Shown piece after piece: positions 20,543 to 28,811 of a stretch of DNA of 59,203 bases. Position 1 is the first letter of the stretch. Every line of letters begins with the position of its first letter. Where the stretch lies: the NCBI GenBank assembly GCA_036491235.1, contig DASXCK010000472.1, positions 1 to 59,203 on the forward strand, written 5' to 3'. The stretch comes from JAVDCA01 sp036491235 (GTDB lineage: Bacteria > Pseudomonadota > Alphaproteobacteria > Rhizobiales > Xanthobacteraceae). A program made the position numbers and the translations under genes. The notes beneath the pieces were generated by a model. The model was not told where the DNA came from and did no database searches. It saw only the letters and a program-made list of their open reading frames with translations.

Positions 20543-20576
20543 GCGGCGGCCATCACCGGGGCCGAGCACAAGTCCG

Positions 20577-22145
20577 TCAATGGAAGAACGGGAAGAAGAA
20601 CGGCTGCGGCGCGGGCGCAATCCGCCGGGGCTGCGGCGGTGGGCTGGGCGCGCGTGCCTGGCGGACCGGAGCGACGCGATGCACCGGTGCGGGCGCGGCA
20701 GGACCGTTCGGCGCCGCTGCCGCCGGCGCGGACGCCACCTGGTGCGGCTCCTCGTACGGCTTCATCGGCGTCATCGGAATGGTCGTGGTCGCGACCAGGG
20801 GATCGGCGCCGACTGCCGCGACCGGGCGGCGCGGCCAAGCGAAGTCATCGGCGCGGCCCGCGGGCGCACGGTCCGGATCGCCACGCACCAAGACGCGCGC
20901 CGCCAGCGCGTCGGGCGCGGCCTGATGCGCGCCGGTCCCGCCGACGAGTTCGCTCGCCTCCGCAGGCGTGGTGAGCGGCATCACGGGACCCGCGAGCGGA
21001 CGCGCCATCGCGGCGCCCGGCCGCGGCGCCGACGTCTGCGGCGTCGCCGCCGGCTCGTCGGCGGCCGGCAAGGTCACCGGCGTCGCGTTCGCCATCAGGG
21101 CACGCTGGATCTCACGCTCGACGTAGTGGGCAAGCTTGCGCGCGCCGGCCGCCGTGAAGTGCGTGCCGTCACCCGAGCGCAGGCGGCGAATTTGTCCCTC
21201 GAAATCGGGGCCCTGCATGACGAACCGGCCCGACTCGTCGACGAAGCCGTCCCAGGTGTCGATGTAGGTGATGCCCGCCTTCTCGGCACGGCTGCGGTAG
21301 AGGTCGTTGAGGAAGCTGAAATCTGCAGAAGTCTTGGTACTACGCACCGGCGGCAAGCCGACCCAGAATACCGGCACGTTCTTCGATTTGAGTGCCGCAA
21401 TCGTCTCGTCGATCCGCTTGATGTAAAGCTCGGTCCACTTCTCGGAGCGGAACTCGTACGTGACCATGCCGGGTGTCGCGCGCTCGGACGCGGCGCCCTC
21501 CGGCATCTCGGACGGCTCCGCCTCGTTGGTGACGTCGTCCTTTTCGCCGTCCTTCTTCTCAGCCGCCTTGTCGTGCGTCGTGGACGGCGTCGCCGATTTG
21601 GCGGGCGCTTTTTCGTGGATCGGCCGACGGTCGTTGAGGCCGATCATCATCACGATGAAGTTCGCCTTGTCGGCGCTGAGGATCTCGCGCGCCGCCTGCG
21701 GCCAGTCCGGATATTCGCCGTGCGGATCGCTCTTCACCTCGATGTGGATCAGCCCCGAATAAGTACGGTGTCGGCGCAGGATGCCGATGTCGGGCGAATC
21801 GGCGGCGGCCTGCTCGAGGCCGTAGGCGAGCCAGTCGGCCATCGAATCGCCGAGCACCACCACCGAGGTGAGCGGCACCGAGTCGCTCTTGCGGGTCGGC
21901 GGCGGCGCCTTGGAATTGTACTCCGTCGGCGCGCGCGTGGAGCGACGCTCATCTCCGAAGAAGCCGCCATTATTGGTGCCGCCGCGGCGCGCGCGCTCCT
22001 CGAGGAACGGGAAGCGGTCATCGAACTGCTCGGCCGCGGTCGGGGTCGTGACCGCCGCGGCGAGCACGAAGGCCGCCGCGGCCTCGGCAAGGCCGAGCAC
22101 GAGAGCGCACAGGAAACGTCGCCAGACGATACCGCTCGCCATCAC
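20577..22145 (-). CDS. SGNH/GDSL hydrolase (DUF459-type), secreted
   Basis: 522 aa with an N-terminal hydrophobic signal/anchor (residues 8-38). The SGNH motifs are G-D-S-M-A-D-W-L (Ser near residue 100), G-L-N-D-R-R (Asn near 170) and D-G-T-H-F (Asp/His near 335), as in DUF459 proteins of Rhizobiales, thought to act on acetyl groups of surface polysaccharide or peptidoglycan. A Lys/Glu/Pro-rich low-complexity insert (about 178-225) interrupts the domain after the Asn block, and the last 150 residues are Pro/Ala-rich ending in an aromatic F-F-F-P-F-F-H. The next gene on the same strand upstream is an MltB-like transglycosylase, consistent with an envelope role. The exact substrate is unknown. 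Confidence 0.85.
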   Translation of the reverse strand: MMASGIVWRRFLCALVLGLAEAAAAFVLAAAVTTPTAAEQFDDRFPFLEERARRGGTNNGGFFGDERRSTRAPTEYNSKAPPPTRKSDSVPLTSVVVLGDSMADWLAYGLEQAAADSPDIGILRRHRTYSGLIHIEVKSDPHGEYPDWPQAAREILSADKANFIVMMIGLNDRRPIHEKAPAKSATPSTTHDKAAEKKDGEKDDVTNEAEPSEMPEGAASERATPGMVTYEFRSEKWTELYIKRIDETIAALKSKNVPVFWVGLPPVRSTKTSADFSFLNDLYRSRAEKAGITYIDTWDGFVDESGRFVMQGPDFEGQIRRLRSGDGTHFTAAGARKLAHYVEREIQRALMANATPVTLPAADEPAATPQTSAPRPGAAMARPLAGPVMPLTTPAEASELVGGTGAHQAAPDALAARVLVRGDPDRAPAGRADDFAWPRRPVAAVGADPLVATTTIPMTPMKPYEEPHQVASAPAAAAPNGPAAPAPVHRVAPVRQARAPSPPPQPRRIAPAPQPFFFPFFH

Positions 22146-22287
22146 GGAGAATCCGAAAGCCAGAACAATACGTTGCGCGGGTCGGCCGGTTCCCGCCGAT
22201 ACCAGCGCTACGCGCTCATTGGGTTAATACCATGGCAAGCGCGGCAGCGGGAAGAAGGCCACAGAACGGATGGTTAGCGCGGCAGTC

Positions 22288-23679
22288 CTACCGCTGCGCA
22301 TAGCCGCCGCCGCGCAGCCGATCGAGCATCGCGGCGCTCGCGAACCCGTCCGGAGCGAGACCGGCGGAGAGCTGGTAGCGCTTGATCGCCTTGCGGGTAT
22401 GCGCATCGATACGGCCGTCCGGCTCGCCGCCGATGTCGAAGCCGCGCGCGACGAGGAGCTTCTGCAGCTCGTAGCGTTCGGTGCCGGTGAGCACGCGCTC
22501 GTCGCGCGGCCACGCCTGGGCGAACGGCGGATCACCGCGCAGCCGGTCGGCGAGATGGCCGATCGCGAGCGCATAGGCCTCGGCCGGATTGTAGCGCATG
22601 ATGACGCGGAAATTGGTGAGCATCAGGAACGCGGGCCCGCGCCCGCCCGCCGGCAGCAGCAGGAACGCCTTGTCGGCCTGACGCGGAAACATCCTGCCGC
22701 CGACACGCGCGATGCCGCGGCGCACCCAGTCGCGCACCGGCATCGGCCGCCCCTCGGCGAGCAGGTAATCGAAGCCTTGCGGCAGCATGACCTCGTAGCC
22801 CCAGGTCTCGCCCGCCTTCCAGCCATCGAGCTTGAGGTTATTGGCGGTCGAGGCGACGAGGTCGGGGATCGAGGCGACGACGTCGCGCCGTCCGTCGCCG
22901 TCAAAATCGACCGCGTAGCGCTTGAACGCCGTCGGCATGAACTGGGTCGGCCCGAAGGCGCCGGCCCACGATCCCTTGAGCTCGTCGGGGCTCAAGTCGC
23001 CGTGGTTTAGGATTTCCAGCGTTGCCAGGAACTCGCCCTTGAAGTAGTTCTGCCGGCGGCCGACGCAGGCGAGCGTCGCGGTCGAGCGCAACACCGAGCG
23101 CTCGCCGATGGCGGTCGAGTAGTTCGACTCGATGCCCCAGATCGCCGCGACGACATGGCGGTCGACGCCGTAGGCGCGCTCCATCGCATCGAAGGTGGGC
23201 TTATAGGCCGCGAGGATCTCGCGCCCGCGCTTGATACGCGCGTCGCTCACCAGCATGTCGAGATAGTCCCAGATCGCCCGGGTGAACTCGGGCTGGGCGT
23301 CCATCAGATCCATGATCTTGAGATCGGGCGTGAGGCCGGCGGTCGCGCGCACGAACGTCTCGCGGGTCACGCCACGGCGGGCGGCGTCGGGCCAATAGCC
23401 CTCGATACAATTGGGAAAATTCGCCGCCGCGGCGCGGATCGCATCGGCCTGCATCAGCGGGCTGCCGGACGCGCCCGATTGCCCGCTCCAGTCGCCCTTG
23501 CTCGGCGGCGCGGCCGGTGCCGGATCGCCGAACAGATGAAATCCGCCGATGCTGCCCGTGAACAGGTCGGCGATCCCGGAGGAGCCACCCGGTGTCTGCG
23601 CGTCCGCGCGGCCGGCCAAGGGCGCAAGCAGCAGCCCGGCTGCCGCCGCGACCCGCAGGATCCGCTTCCCACCCGTCAT
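22288..23679 (-). CDS. Lytic murein transglycosylase, MltB-type with peptidoglycan-binding domain
   Basis: 463-aa secreted enzyme that cleaves the MurNAc-GlcNAc bond to 1,6-anhydro products. Signal peptide 1-27 (ends G-R-A-D-A-Q). The SLT_2 domain spans about 80-385 with the catalytic Glu in W-G-I-E-S-N-Y (near residue 186) and G-A-F-G-P-T-Q-F-M-P (near 242). A C-terminal PG_binding_1 domain follows: Y-E-L-Q-K-L-L-V-A-R-G-F-D-I-G-G-E-P-D-G then T-R-K-A-I-K-R-Y-Q. Unlike E. coli MltB there is no lipobox; it appears to be soluble periplasmic. The same-strand downstream gene is an SGNH hydrolase, perhaps cotranscribed. Confidence 0.93.
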   Translation of the reverse strand: MTGGKRILRVAAAAGLLLAPLAGRADAQTPGGSSGIADLFTGSIGGFHLFGDPAPAAPPSKGDWSGQSGASGSPLMQADAIRAAAANFPNCIEGYWPDAARRGVTRETFVRATAGLTPDLKIMDLMDAQPEFTRAIWDYLDMLVSDARIKRGREILAAYKPTFDAMERAYGVDRHVVAAIWGIESNYSTAIGERSVLRSTATLACVGRRQNYFKGEFLATLEILNHGDLSPDELKGSWAGAFGPTQFMPTAFKRYAVDFDGDGRRDVVASIPDLVASTANNLKLDGWKAGETWGYEVMLPQGFDYLLAEGRPMPVRDWVRRGIARVGGRMFPRQADKAFLLLPAGGRGPAFLMLTNFRVIMRYNPAEAYALAIGHLADRLRGDPPFAQAWPRDERVLTGTERYELQKLLVARGFDIGGEPDGRIDAHTRKAIKRYQLSAGLAPDGFASAAMLDRLRGGGYAQR

Positions 23680-23904
23680 CTCGCGCTTCCGTGATCCGAT
23701 GCCCGCCAGGCGCCCGCCGCCATTAGGGGCCCAGATGTGGTTTCAGTATGTTTAACATCGGACGGAGGCGTGGTGCGAACCGGCTGCGGCCTCAGTCGTT
23801 TACCGTGAGGCCAACGGGCGCATGGTAAATAAGCCTTTGATTCTTCCCTTTTGTCACGCCTTGTGCCTGAAAAAACCCTCCTTCTCACCGCACCCCCGAG
23901 TCCC

Positions 23905-24780
23905 ATGAAGCCCATTCGCAAAGCAATCTTCCCGGTGGCCGGTCTCGGCACCCGTTTCCTACCCGCCACCAAGGCGATGCCCAAAGAAATGCTGACGGTG
24001 GTCGACCGGCCGTTGATCCAGCACGTGGTCGACGAGGCGCGCGAAGCCGGGATCGAGCACTTCATCTTCGTCACCGGCCGCAACAAGGGCGTGATCGAGG
24101 ATCACTTCGACCGCCAGTTCGAGCTCGAGGTCACGCTGGGGGAGCGCAACAAGCGCGCCGAGCTCGGGCTGCTCGAGGACGCCCTGCCCGACGCGGGCCA
24201 GGCCAGCTTCACGCGCCAGCAATCGCCGCTCGGTCTGGGGCACGCGGTGTGGTGCGCGCGCGGGATCGTGGGCAACGAGCCGTTCGCGCTGCTCTTGCCC
24301 GACGTGCTGGTGCAGCACAGCCGCGGCTGCCTCGCCCAGATGATGGATACCTATCGCCAGAACGGGACCGACGCGAACATGATCGCGGTCGAGGAGGTGC
24401 CGCCCGAGCGCGTCCACATGTACGGTGTCGTGGGCGTCGGCGCGCCGGTAGGCAAGGCATTCAAGATCACCCAAATGGTTGAGAAGCCGAAGCGCGAGGA
24501 GGCGCCTTCCAACCTGAGCATCACGGGCCGCTACATCTTGCAGCCGGAAATTTTTGACGTTCTGGAAAACCAGCCGCGCGGCGCCGGCGGCGAGATCCAG
24601 CTCACCGACGGGATGGTTCGCCTTGCACAGACGCAGCCGTTCCTCGGTTTCAAGTTCGAGGGCTCGAGCTTCGACTGCGGCTCGAAGGTCGGCTTCCTCG
24701 CCGCCAACGTCGCCTACGCGCTCGAGCGCAAGGACATTGCGCCGGCGTTCCGGGAAGAGCTCAAGCGGATTTTGGGGTGA
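23905..24780 (+). CDS. galU: UTP-glucose-1-phosphate uridylyltransferase
   Basis: 291-aa cytoplasmic nucleotidyltransferase that makes UDP-glucose for exopolysaccharide, LPS core and osmoregulated glucans. The start M-K-P-I-R-K-A-I-F-P-V-A-G-L-G-T is the family N-terminus; 18 upstream residues in frame are discarded. The nucleotide loop and catalytic motif G-L-G-T-R-F-L-P-A-T-K-A-M-P-K-E-M-L is at residues 11-28; E-K-P-K near 195 and the F-D-C-G-S-K end motif near 261 are as expected. Divergent from the transglycosylase gene across 225 bp that hold the promoters. Confidence 0.97.
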   Translation: MKPIRKAIFPVAGLGTRFLPATKAMPKEMLTVVDRPLIQHVVDEAREAGIEHFIFVTGRNKGVIEDHFDRQFELEVTLGERNKRAELGLLEDALPDAGQASFTRQQSPLGLGHAVWCARGIVGNEPFALLLPDVLVQHSRGCLAQMMDTYRQNGTDANMIAVEEVPPERVHMYGVVGVGAPVGKAFKITQMVEKPKREEAPSNLSITGRYILQPEIFDVLENQPRGAGGEIQLTDGMVRLAQTQPFLGFKFEGSSFDCGSKVGFLAANVAYALERKDIAPAFREELKRILG

Positions 24781-24810
24781 GAGCTTAAACCCAGCGGGCC
24801 GGCTCGCGCA

Positions 24811-25122
24811 TCACCAGCGCCGGCCCCAGCGGCGGCCACCCCAGCCGCGATTCCCGCCCCAGCCTCCGCCGCGGACCAACCTGATGACGAGAAGCAGCAC
24901 CACGGCGCCGATCGTCGCGTTGATGATTGCGGCGATCAGGCCGGTGCCGAGATGGATGTGGAGTTGCGGCAGCAGCCATTGGCCGATGAAAGCGCCGATG
25001 ACACCGATGATGATGTCGCCGATCAGCCCGAACGCGTAGCCGCGCGTGATCTCGCCGGCGAGCCAGCCGGCGACTGCACCGACAACGAGGATCGTCAGCA
25101 GGCTTTCATTCGAGAAATACAT
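24811..25122 (-). CDS. GlsB/YeaQ/YmgE family stress-response membrane protein
   Basis: 103-aa small inner-membrane protein with three hydrophobic segments: about residues 8-24, 30-52 and 58-84. The family signature is V-G-A-V-A-G-W-L-A-G-E-I, then G-L-I-G-D-I-I-I-G-V-I-G-A-F-I-G. Members (transglycosylase-associated protein family) are induced by stress and their molecular role is unclear. An unusual feature is the C-terminal basic/aromatic tail of repeated G-W-G and R-R-W units, probably cytoplasmic. Convergent with galU, and preceded by a palindromic repeat. Confidence 0.9.
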   Translation of the reverse strand: MYFSNESLLTILVVGAVAGWLAGEITRGYAFGLIGDIIIGVIGAFIGQWLLPQLHIHLGTGLIAAIINATIGAVVLLLVIRLVRGGGWGGNRGWGGRRWGRRW

Positions 25123-25150
25123 CGCCTGTCTCCGCCAGCTGCATCTACTG

Positions 25151-25304
25151 CGTCATTGCCCCGCGCATAGCCGTTCAAAGAACGGCGTCGCTTCGCTCGC
25201 CTATGGCGGCAATCCAGTATTCACGAACGCGGGAGCGGAACGTCGACAGTGTCCTACGGATGCGCTGCGGCGTACTGGATCGTCCACTTACGCGGATGAC
25301 GGCG
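25151..25304. repeat. Palindromic repeat, family B (long copy)
   Basis: CGTCATTGCCCCGCGCATAG at the left; CAATCCAGTATTCACG inside; GCGGCGTACTGGATCG and GCGGATGACGG at the right. The copy at 33811-33926 has the same order of blocks, including GCGGCGTACTGGATCG, so these are two copies of one composite element of about 120-150 bp. Confidence 0.8.
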
Positions 25305-25387
25305 ACTGGAGAGTCCGCTGCGCAGTAGGACTACAGGACGCCCTACCCTCCAGATGACGCAGGGCCTCGTAAAAAGTTCCATTGCGC

Positions 25388-27121
25388 CTAGCGCTGCAGG
25401 CGCACGCCGAGCAGGAATTGATCGGCCGTGTAGTCGAAGCCGGGCAGCGACGAGGCTACCCAGTCGCGGCGAACCTGCGCCTTGAGCTGCACCTCGCGGC
25501 TGAGCTTGTAGAGCAGCTGGAACGACGCGAAATAGCGATGATCGAACCGCTCGAGGCCGACATAATCGTCGGTGCCGTAGCCGATCTGCGCGGTGGCGAT
25601 CAGCCAGCGGCGGAGCGAATGGTCGACCTGCAGCGCGAAATCATGTGAAAGATCACCCGACACACCCGGCACGATCACCTCATTCACGGCTGTCTTCGCG
25701 GTCGCCGTGAACGTGGTGAGCGCCGTCGCGGCGAAGATGAGCGACGCGTCGATCGTCGTGCCGCCGATGCTGTTGAGCGTGGGGTCCTTGTAGTCGCGGG
25801 AGATCTGGCCGACTGCGACCTCGCCGGTGAGCTTGCGGGTGATCTCGAAGGTGGTCCCGACCTTGGCGTAGACGCCGTTGGAATCGCGCTGCTCGCCGTT
25901 GCGGTCGAAGGTGAGGTCGTGCAGACGGGTGTCGGCGCCGGTCTCGACGAACGGCGTGAGCCCGGGCTTGAGCTCGTAGCCCACGCGCAACGATCCGCCG
26001 TACTGATTGAAGTTACGGTCGTCGTTGGCCGAGGTCGTGCCGTCGGTCAGTGTGGAATCCTGCCATATGCTGCGGTCGAACGTGCCCTTGGCGGTGACCT
26101 CCAATCGGTTGAAAGCCTGCGTGTAGCCGAGCGTGGTGCCGACCGTCGTGACGATGGGCAGGCGCGCGAGTCCAGCCTGGATGTTCGGACTACCGGGGTT
26201 GTCGGTGCCGATCAACAGGCGCCCTTCCATGTCGAGGTGGCTGCGGCTGTTCACGTCGATGCGGCCGTCGACGCGTGAGTCGAGGGTCGGGCGGTCGAGT
26301 GAATTCGGAGTGCCGGAAGGCGTACCGTCGGCATTGGTGCCGAACTTCTCCGTATAGGCGAGGTAGCTGCCCCTGATGTCGGCGCTGAGCGCGTGCCGCT
26401 CCCAGTCGGAGCGCACCTTGAGCTCGGGCGAGACCATGAACAGGAACGAGTCCTTGCCGCCCTGCACGTGCGAAGGATTGCTGTCGAAGCCGCCGGTCAA
26501 CTCGACGGCGGGAAAGAACGTGAAGGCGCCGACGCGAATGCCGGTCGGCGCGAACGGATCCGTGTCGACCGCCACCTTGCGCTTGGTCGGCGTCTGGATG
26601 GCAGGCACGAGCGTCTGCACCGGCACCTCGGCCACCGATGTGCCGCGCCGGGTGTCCTGGGCGGACGGCCGCGTCGTCACGGTCGCGGGCACCGGGTCGG
26701 GCACGACGCCGATCGGCGGCCGCAGCGGCAGCGAGACGCCCGGCTTCTGGCGCACGGCGTCGCGCGCCTTGCGGCGCTTCGCATTGGTTGAATCGAAGCC
26801 GGTCCCGCCGGCGCCGGAGGCCGGCGGATTGCCATAGACCTGAACCTGCCCGAACGTGGTCGGTGCGTCGTCACCCTGCTGGCCCGGCTTGGTGACGCGG
26901 CGAAAGCGCGGTGCGCGCAGGTCCTGTTTGTCCGGCTTGCGGGGCGCGAACACGGTCGTGGCGCTCGGCAGCCGAAAAAGGTCGCCGTCGTCGGCTGCCG
27001 TCTGGGCGCACGCGGGCGCGATCGCGGCCACGCACAGGACCGCGCCTGATGCCGCAGCAGTCAGGGCAAAGCAAAAACGCGGCACGATCGATGTCCTCGG
27101 GCCCGGCCGATCGGTAAACAT
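25388..27121 (-). CDS. Outer-membrane beta-barrel protein (BBP2-like)
   Basis: 577 aa. Signal peptide about 1-40 (ends P-A-C-A-Q), a low-complexity periplasmic segment rich in Pro, Arg and Thr (about 45-190), then an amphipathic beta-strand region of some 380 residues beginning G-I-R-V-G-A-F-T-F-F-P-A-V-E-L-T-G-G-F-D-S-N and ending in a C-terminal strand with final L-G-V-R-L-Q-R. G-F-D-S-N-P-S near the first strands is typical of outer-membrane beta-barrel proteins annotated BBP2_2 in Rhizobiales. Function is unknown; an envelope assembly or polysaccharide-related role is suggested only by the neighbours (kdsD divergent, galU nearby). Confidence 0.82.
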   Translation of the reverse strand: MFTDRPGPRTSIVPRFCFALTAAASGAVLCVAAIAPACAQTAADDGDLFRLPSATTVFAPRKPDKQDLRAPRFRRVTKPGQQGDDAPTTFGQVQVYGNPPASGAGGTGFDSTNAKRRKARDAVRQKPGVSLPLRPPIGVVPDPVPATVTTRPSAQDTRRGTSVAEVPVQTLVPAIQTPTKRKVAVDTDPFAPTGIRVGAFTFFPAVELTGGFDSNPSHVQGGKDSFLFMVSPELKVRSDWERHALSADIRGSYLAYTEKFGTNADGTPSGTPNSLDRPTLDSRVDGRIDVNSRSHLDMEGRLLIGTDNPGSPNIQAGLARLPIVTTVGTTLGYTQAFNRLEVTAKGTFDRSIWQDSTLTDGTTSANDDRNFNQYGGSLRVGYELKPGLTPFVETGADTRLHDLTFDRNGEQRDSNGVYAKVGTTFEITRKLTGEVAVGQISRDYKDPTLNSIGGTTIDASLIFAATALTTFTATAKTAVNEVIVPGVSGDLSHDFALQVDHSLRRWLIATAQIGYGTDDYVGLERFDHRYFASFQLLYKLSREVQLKAQVRRDWVASSLPGFDYTADQFLLGVRLQR

Positions 27122-27254
27122 TGGTTAACGGAGATAAAATGGGTATGGTTAACGAGGGGTTACGGGCTCGCCCGGGCGGTCGCCGCGCCTGTCCGTTCAT
27201 GCTATTTGACGCAGCCGAGTCACATCGGCTGGCTGTCGCGGCCGAGGGGGTCCG

Positions 27255-28244
27255 GTGGAAGCGAGTTCCAGCAAATCCAAGCAGTTCCTGATCGACTCGG
27301 CGCTGCGCACGTTCGAAGCCGGCTCCGGCGGCATCGCGGCGCTCGCGAGCGCCATGCAGAACGGCCTGGGCCGGCCTTTCGCGGCTGCCGTCGAGCTGAT
27401 CCACGCGGTCCGCGGACGCGTGGTGGTGACCGGCATGGGCAAGTCCGGGCATGTCGGCCGCAAGCTCGCGGCGACGCTCGCGTCGACCGGCACGCCCGCC
27501 TTCTTCGTGCACCCGGCCGAGGCCAGCCATGGCGATCTCGGGATGATCACCCCCGACGACGTGATCATGGCGCTGTCCTGGTCGGGCGAGACCGCGGAGC
27601 TGAAGAACCTGATCGACTACTCGCGCCGTTTCCGCATCGGCTTGATTGCCGTCACGGCGGAGGCCACGAGCAGCCTTGCCCAGGCGGCCGACGTGGTTCT
27701 GACGCTGCCGACCGCACGCGAGGCGTGCCCGCACAACCTCGCGCCCACGACGTCGACGCTGATGCAGCTCGCGCTCGGCGACGCGATCGCGATCGCGCTG
27801 CTGGAAAGCCGCGGCTTCACGGCGATCGATTTCCGCACCCTGCATCCGGGCGGGCGGCTCGGCGCCGCGTTGCGATTCGTGCGTCACTTGATGCACCAGC
27901 GCGACGCCATCCCGCGGGTAGCGCTCGGCGCGCCGATGTCGGAGGCGCTGGTCGAAATGTCGGCGAAGGGCTTTGGCTGCGTCGGCATCCTGGGCGACGC
28001 GGGCGAGCTTCTCGGCATCATCACGGACGGCGACCTGCGCCGCCATATGCGGCCCGACCTCCTCGACGCCAAGGTCGACACGGTGATGACCCGGGCACCG
28101 ATCACGGTGCGGCCCGATCAGCTCGCCAGCGAGGCGATCGAGATCATCAACTCGGCGAAGATCACGGCGCTGTTCGTGGTCGACGACGGCAAGGCCGTCG
28201 GCATCGTGCATTTGCACGATTTGCTGCGCGCCGGGGTGGCCTGA
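27255..28244 (+). CDS. kdsD: Arabinose-5-phosphate isomerase (KpsF/GutQ family)
   Basis: 329-aa enzyme converting D-ribulose 5-phosphate to D-arabinose 5-phosphate, first step of KDO synthesis for LPS. The SIS domain covers about residues 40-175: V-V-V-T-G-M-G-K-S-G-H-V-G-R-K, A-T-L-A-S-T-G-T-P-A, H-P-A-E-A-S-H-G-D-L-G-M, S-W-S-G-E-T-A-E-L. It is followed by a linker with T-L-H-P-G-G-R-L-G and two CBS domains (about 205-325: G-I-L-G-D-A-G-E-L-L-G-I-I-T-D-G-D-L-R-R-H and V-D-D-G-K-A-V-G-I-V-H-L-H-D-L-L). The start is GTG 27255 behind GAGGGGG. Divergent from the barrel protein gene. Confidence 0.95.
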   Translation: MEASSSKSKQFLIDSALRTFEAGSGGIAALASAMQNGLGRPFAAAVELIHAVRGRVVVTGMGKSGHVGRKLAATLASTGTPAFFVHPAEASHGDLGMITPDDVIMALSWSGETAELKNLIDYSRRFRIGLIAVTAEATSSLAQAADVVLTLPTAREACPHNLAPTTSTLMQLALGDAIAIALLESRGFTAIDFRTLHPGGRLGAALRFVRHLMHQRDAIPRVALGAPMSEALVEMSAKGFGCVGILGDAGELLGIITDGDLRRHMRPDLLDAKVDTVMTRAPITVRPDQLASEAIEIINSAKITALFVVDDGKAVGIVHLHDLLRAGVA

Positions 28245-28255
28245 CGGATCACTTG

Positions 28256-28346
28256 TGTAGGGTGGGCAAAGCGAAGCGCGCCCACCATGCAGCGGCGCCA
28301 TACATCACGCGTGGGCACGGCGCTACGCGCCTTTGCCCACCCTACA
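28256..28346. repeat. 91-bp MITE-like inverted-repeat element
   Basis: Perfect 16-bp terminal inverted repeats TGTAGGGTGGGCAAAG (28256-28271) and CTTTGCCCACCCTACA (28331-28346). The interior contains further inverted pieces (CGAAGCGCGCCCACC). It has no coding capacity and lies between convergent kdsD and nfeD-like genes. The layout resembles small non-autonomous elements common in Bradyrhizobium-type genomes. Confidence 0.85.
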
Positions 28347-28352
28347 GCCCAA

Positions 28353-28799
28353 TCACTGATCTCTGACAACTGATAGCGTCGCGCCATCGACCGCCGTGAC
28401 CTTGACGCGGCAGCCGGTCGGGCAGTCGGGGCCGGTGATGCGCCACACCGTGTCGCCGATGCCGACCGTGCCGTTGCCGCCGACGATCGGCTTCTCCAAT
28501 GTGAACACCCGGCCGATGAACGCATCGGCGCGGCGATTAAGGAAGGGCTGGTCGGTCGGCCGGAGCGCGTGCGCGCCGAGACGCCGCCACAGCGGAATCG
28601 CGGCGATGGCGAAGAGCGCGAAGGCGACGAACTGGTACTGCCAGCTCCAGTCGACGAAGAACGAGATCACGCCGACCAGGAAGGCGGAGAGCCCGAGCCA
28701 AAGCATGAACGTGCCGGGCGCCATCACCTCGAGCAGCAGCAGCACCGCGGCGAGGATGAACCAGTCCCAGAAACCGAGCGTCAGGGCGAGTGACCACAT
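28353..28799 (-). CDS. NfeD family membrane protein
   Basis: 148 aa with two or three N-terminal membrane helices (about 8-30 and 32-70) and a C-terminal OB-fold-like soluble domain (about 88-145: G-R-V-F-T-L-E-K-P-I, G-I-G-D-T-V-W-R-I-T-G-P). The opening F-W-D-W-F-I-L-A-A-V-L-L-L-L-E is typical of short NfeD (NfeD1b) proteins. NfeD proteins work with the SPFH protein encoded next to them, forming membrane microdomain complexes; here the SPFH gene lies directly upstream, 12 bp away on the same strand, so the two form an operon. Confidence 0.92.
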   Translation of the reverse strand: MWSLALTLGFWDWFILAAVLLLLEVMAPGTFMLWLGLSAFLVGVISFFVDWSWQYQFVAFALFAIAAIPLWRRLGAHALRPTDQPFLNRRADAFIGRVFTLEKPIVGGNGTVGIGDTVWRITGPDCPTGCRVKVTAVDGATLSVVRDQ

Positions 28800-28811
28800 C
28801 GCAATCCCTCG

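Noticed and set aside
25388..27121. Plus-strand frames opposite the barrel protein
   Set aside because: High-GC shadow frames; the signal peptide and beta-strand pattern are on the minus strand.
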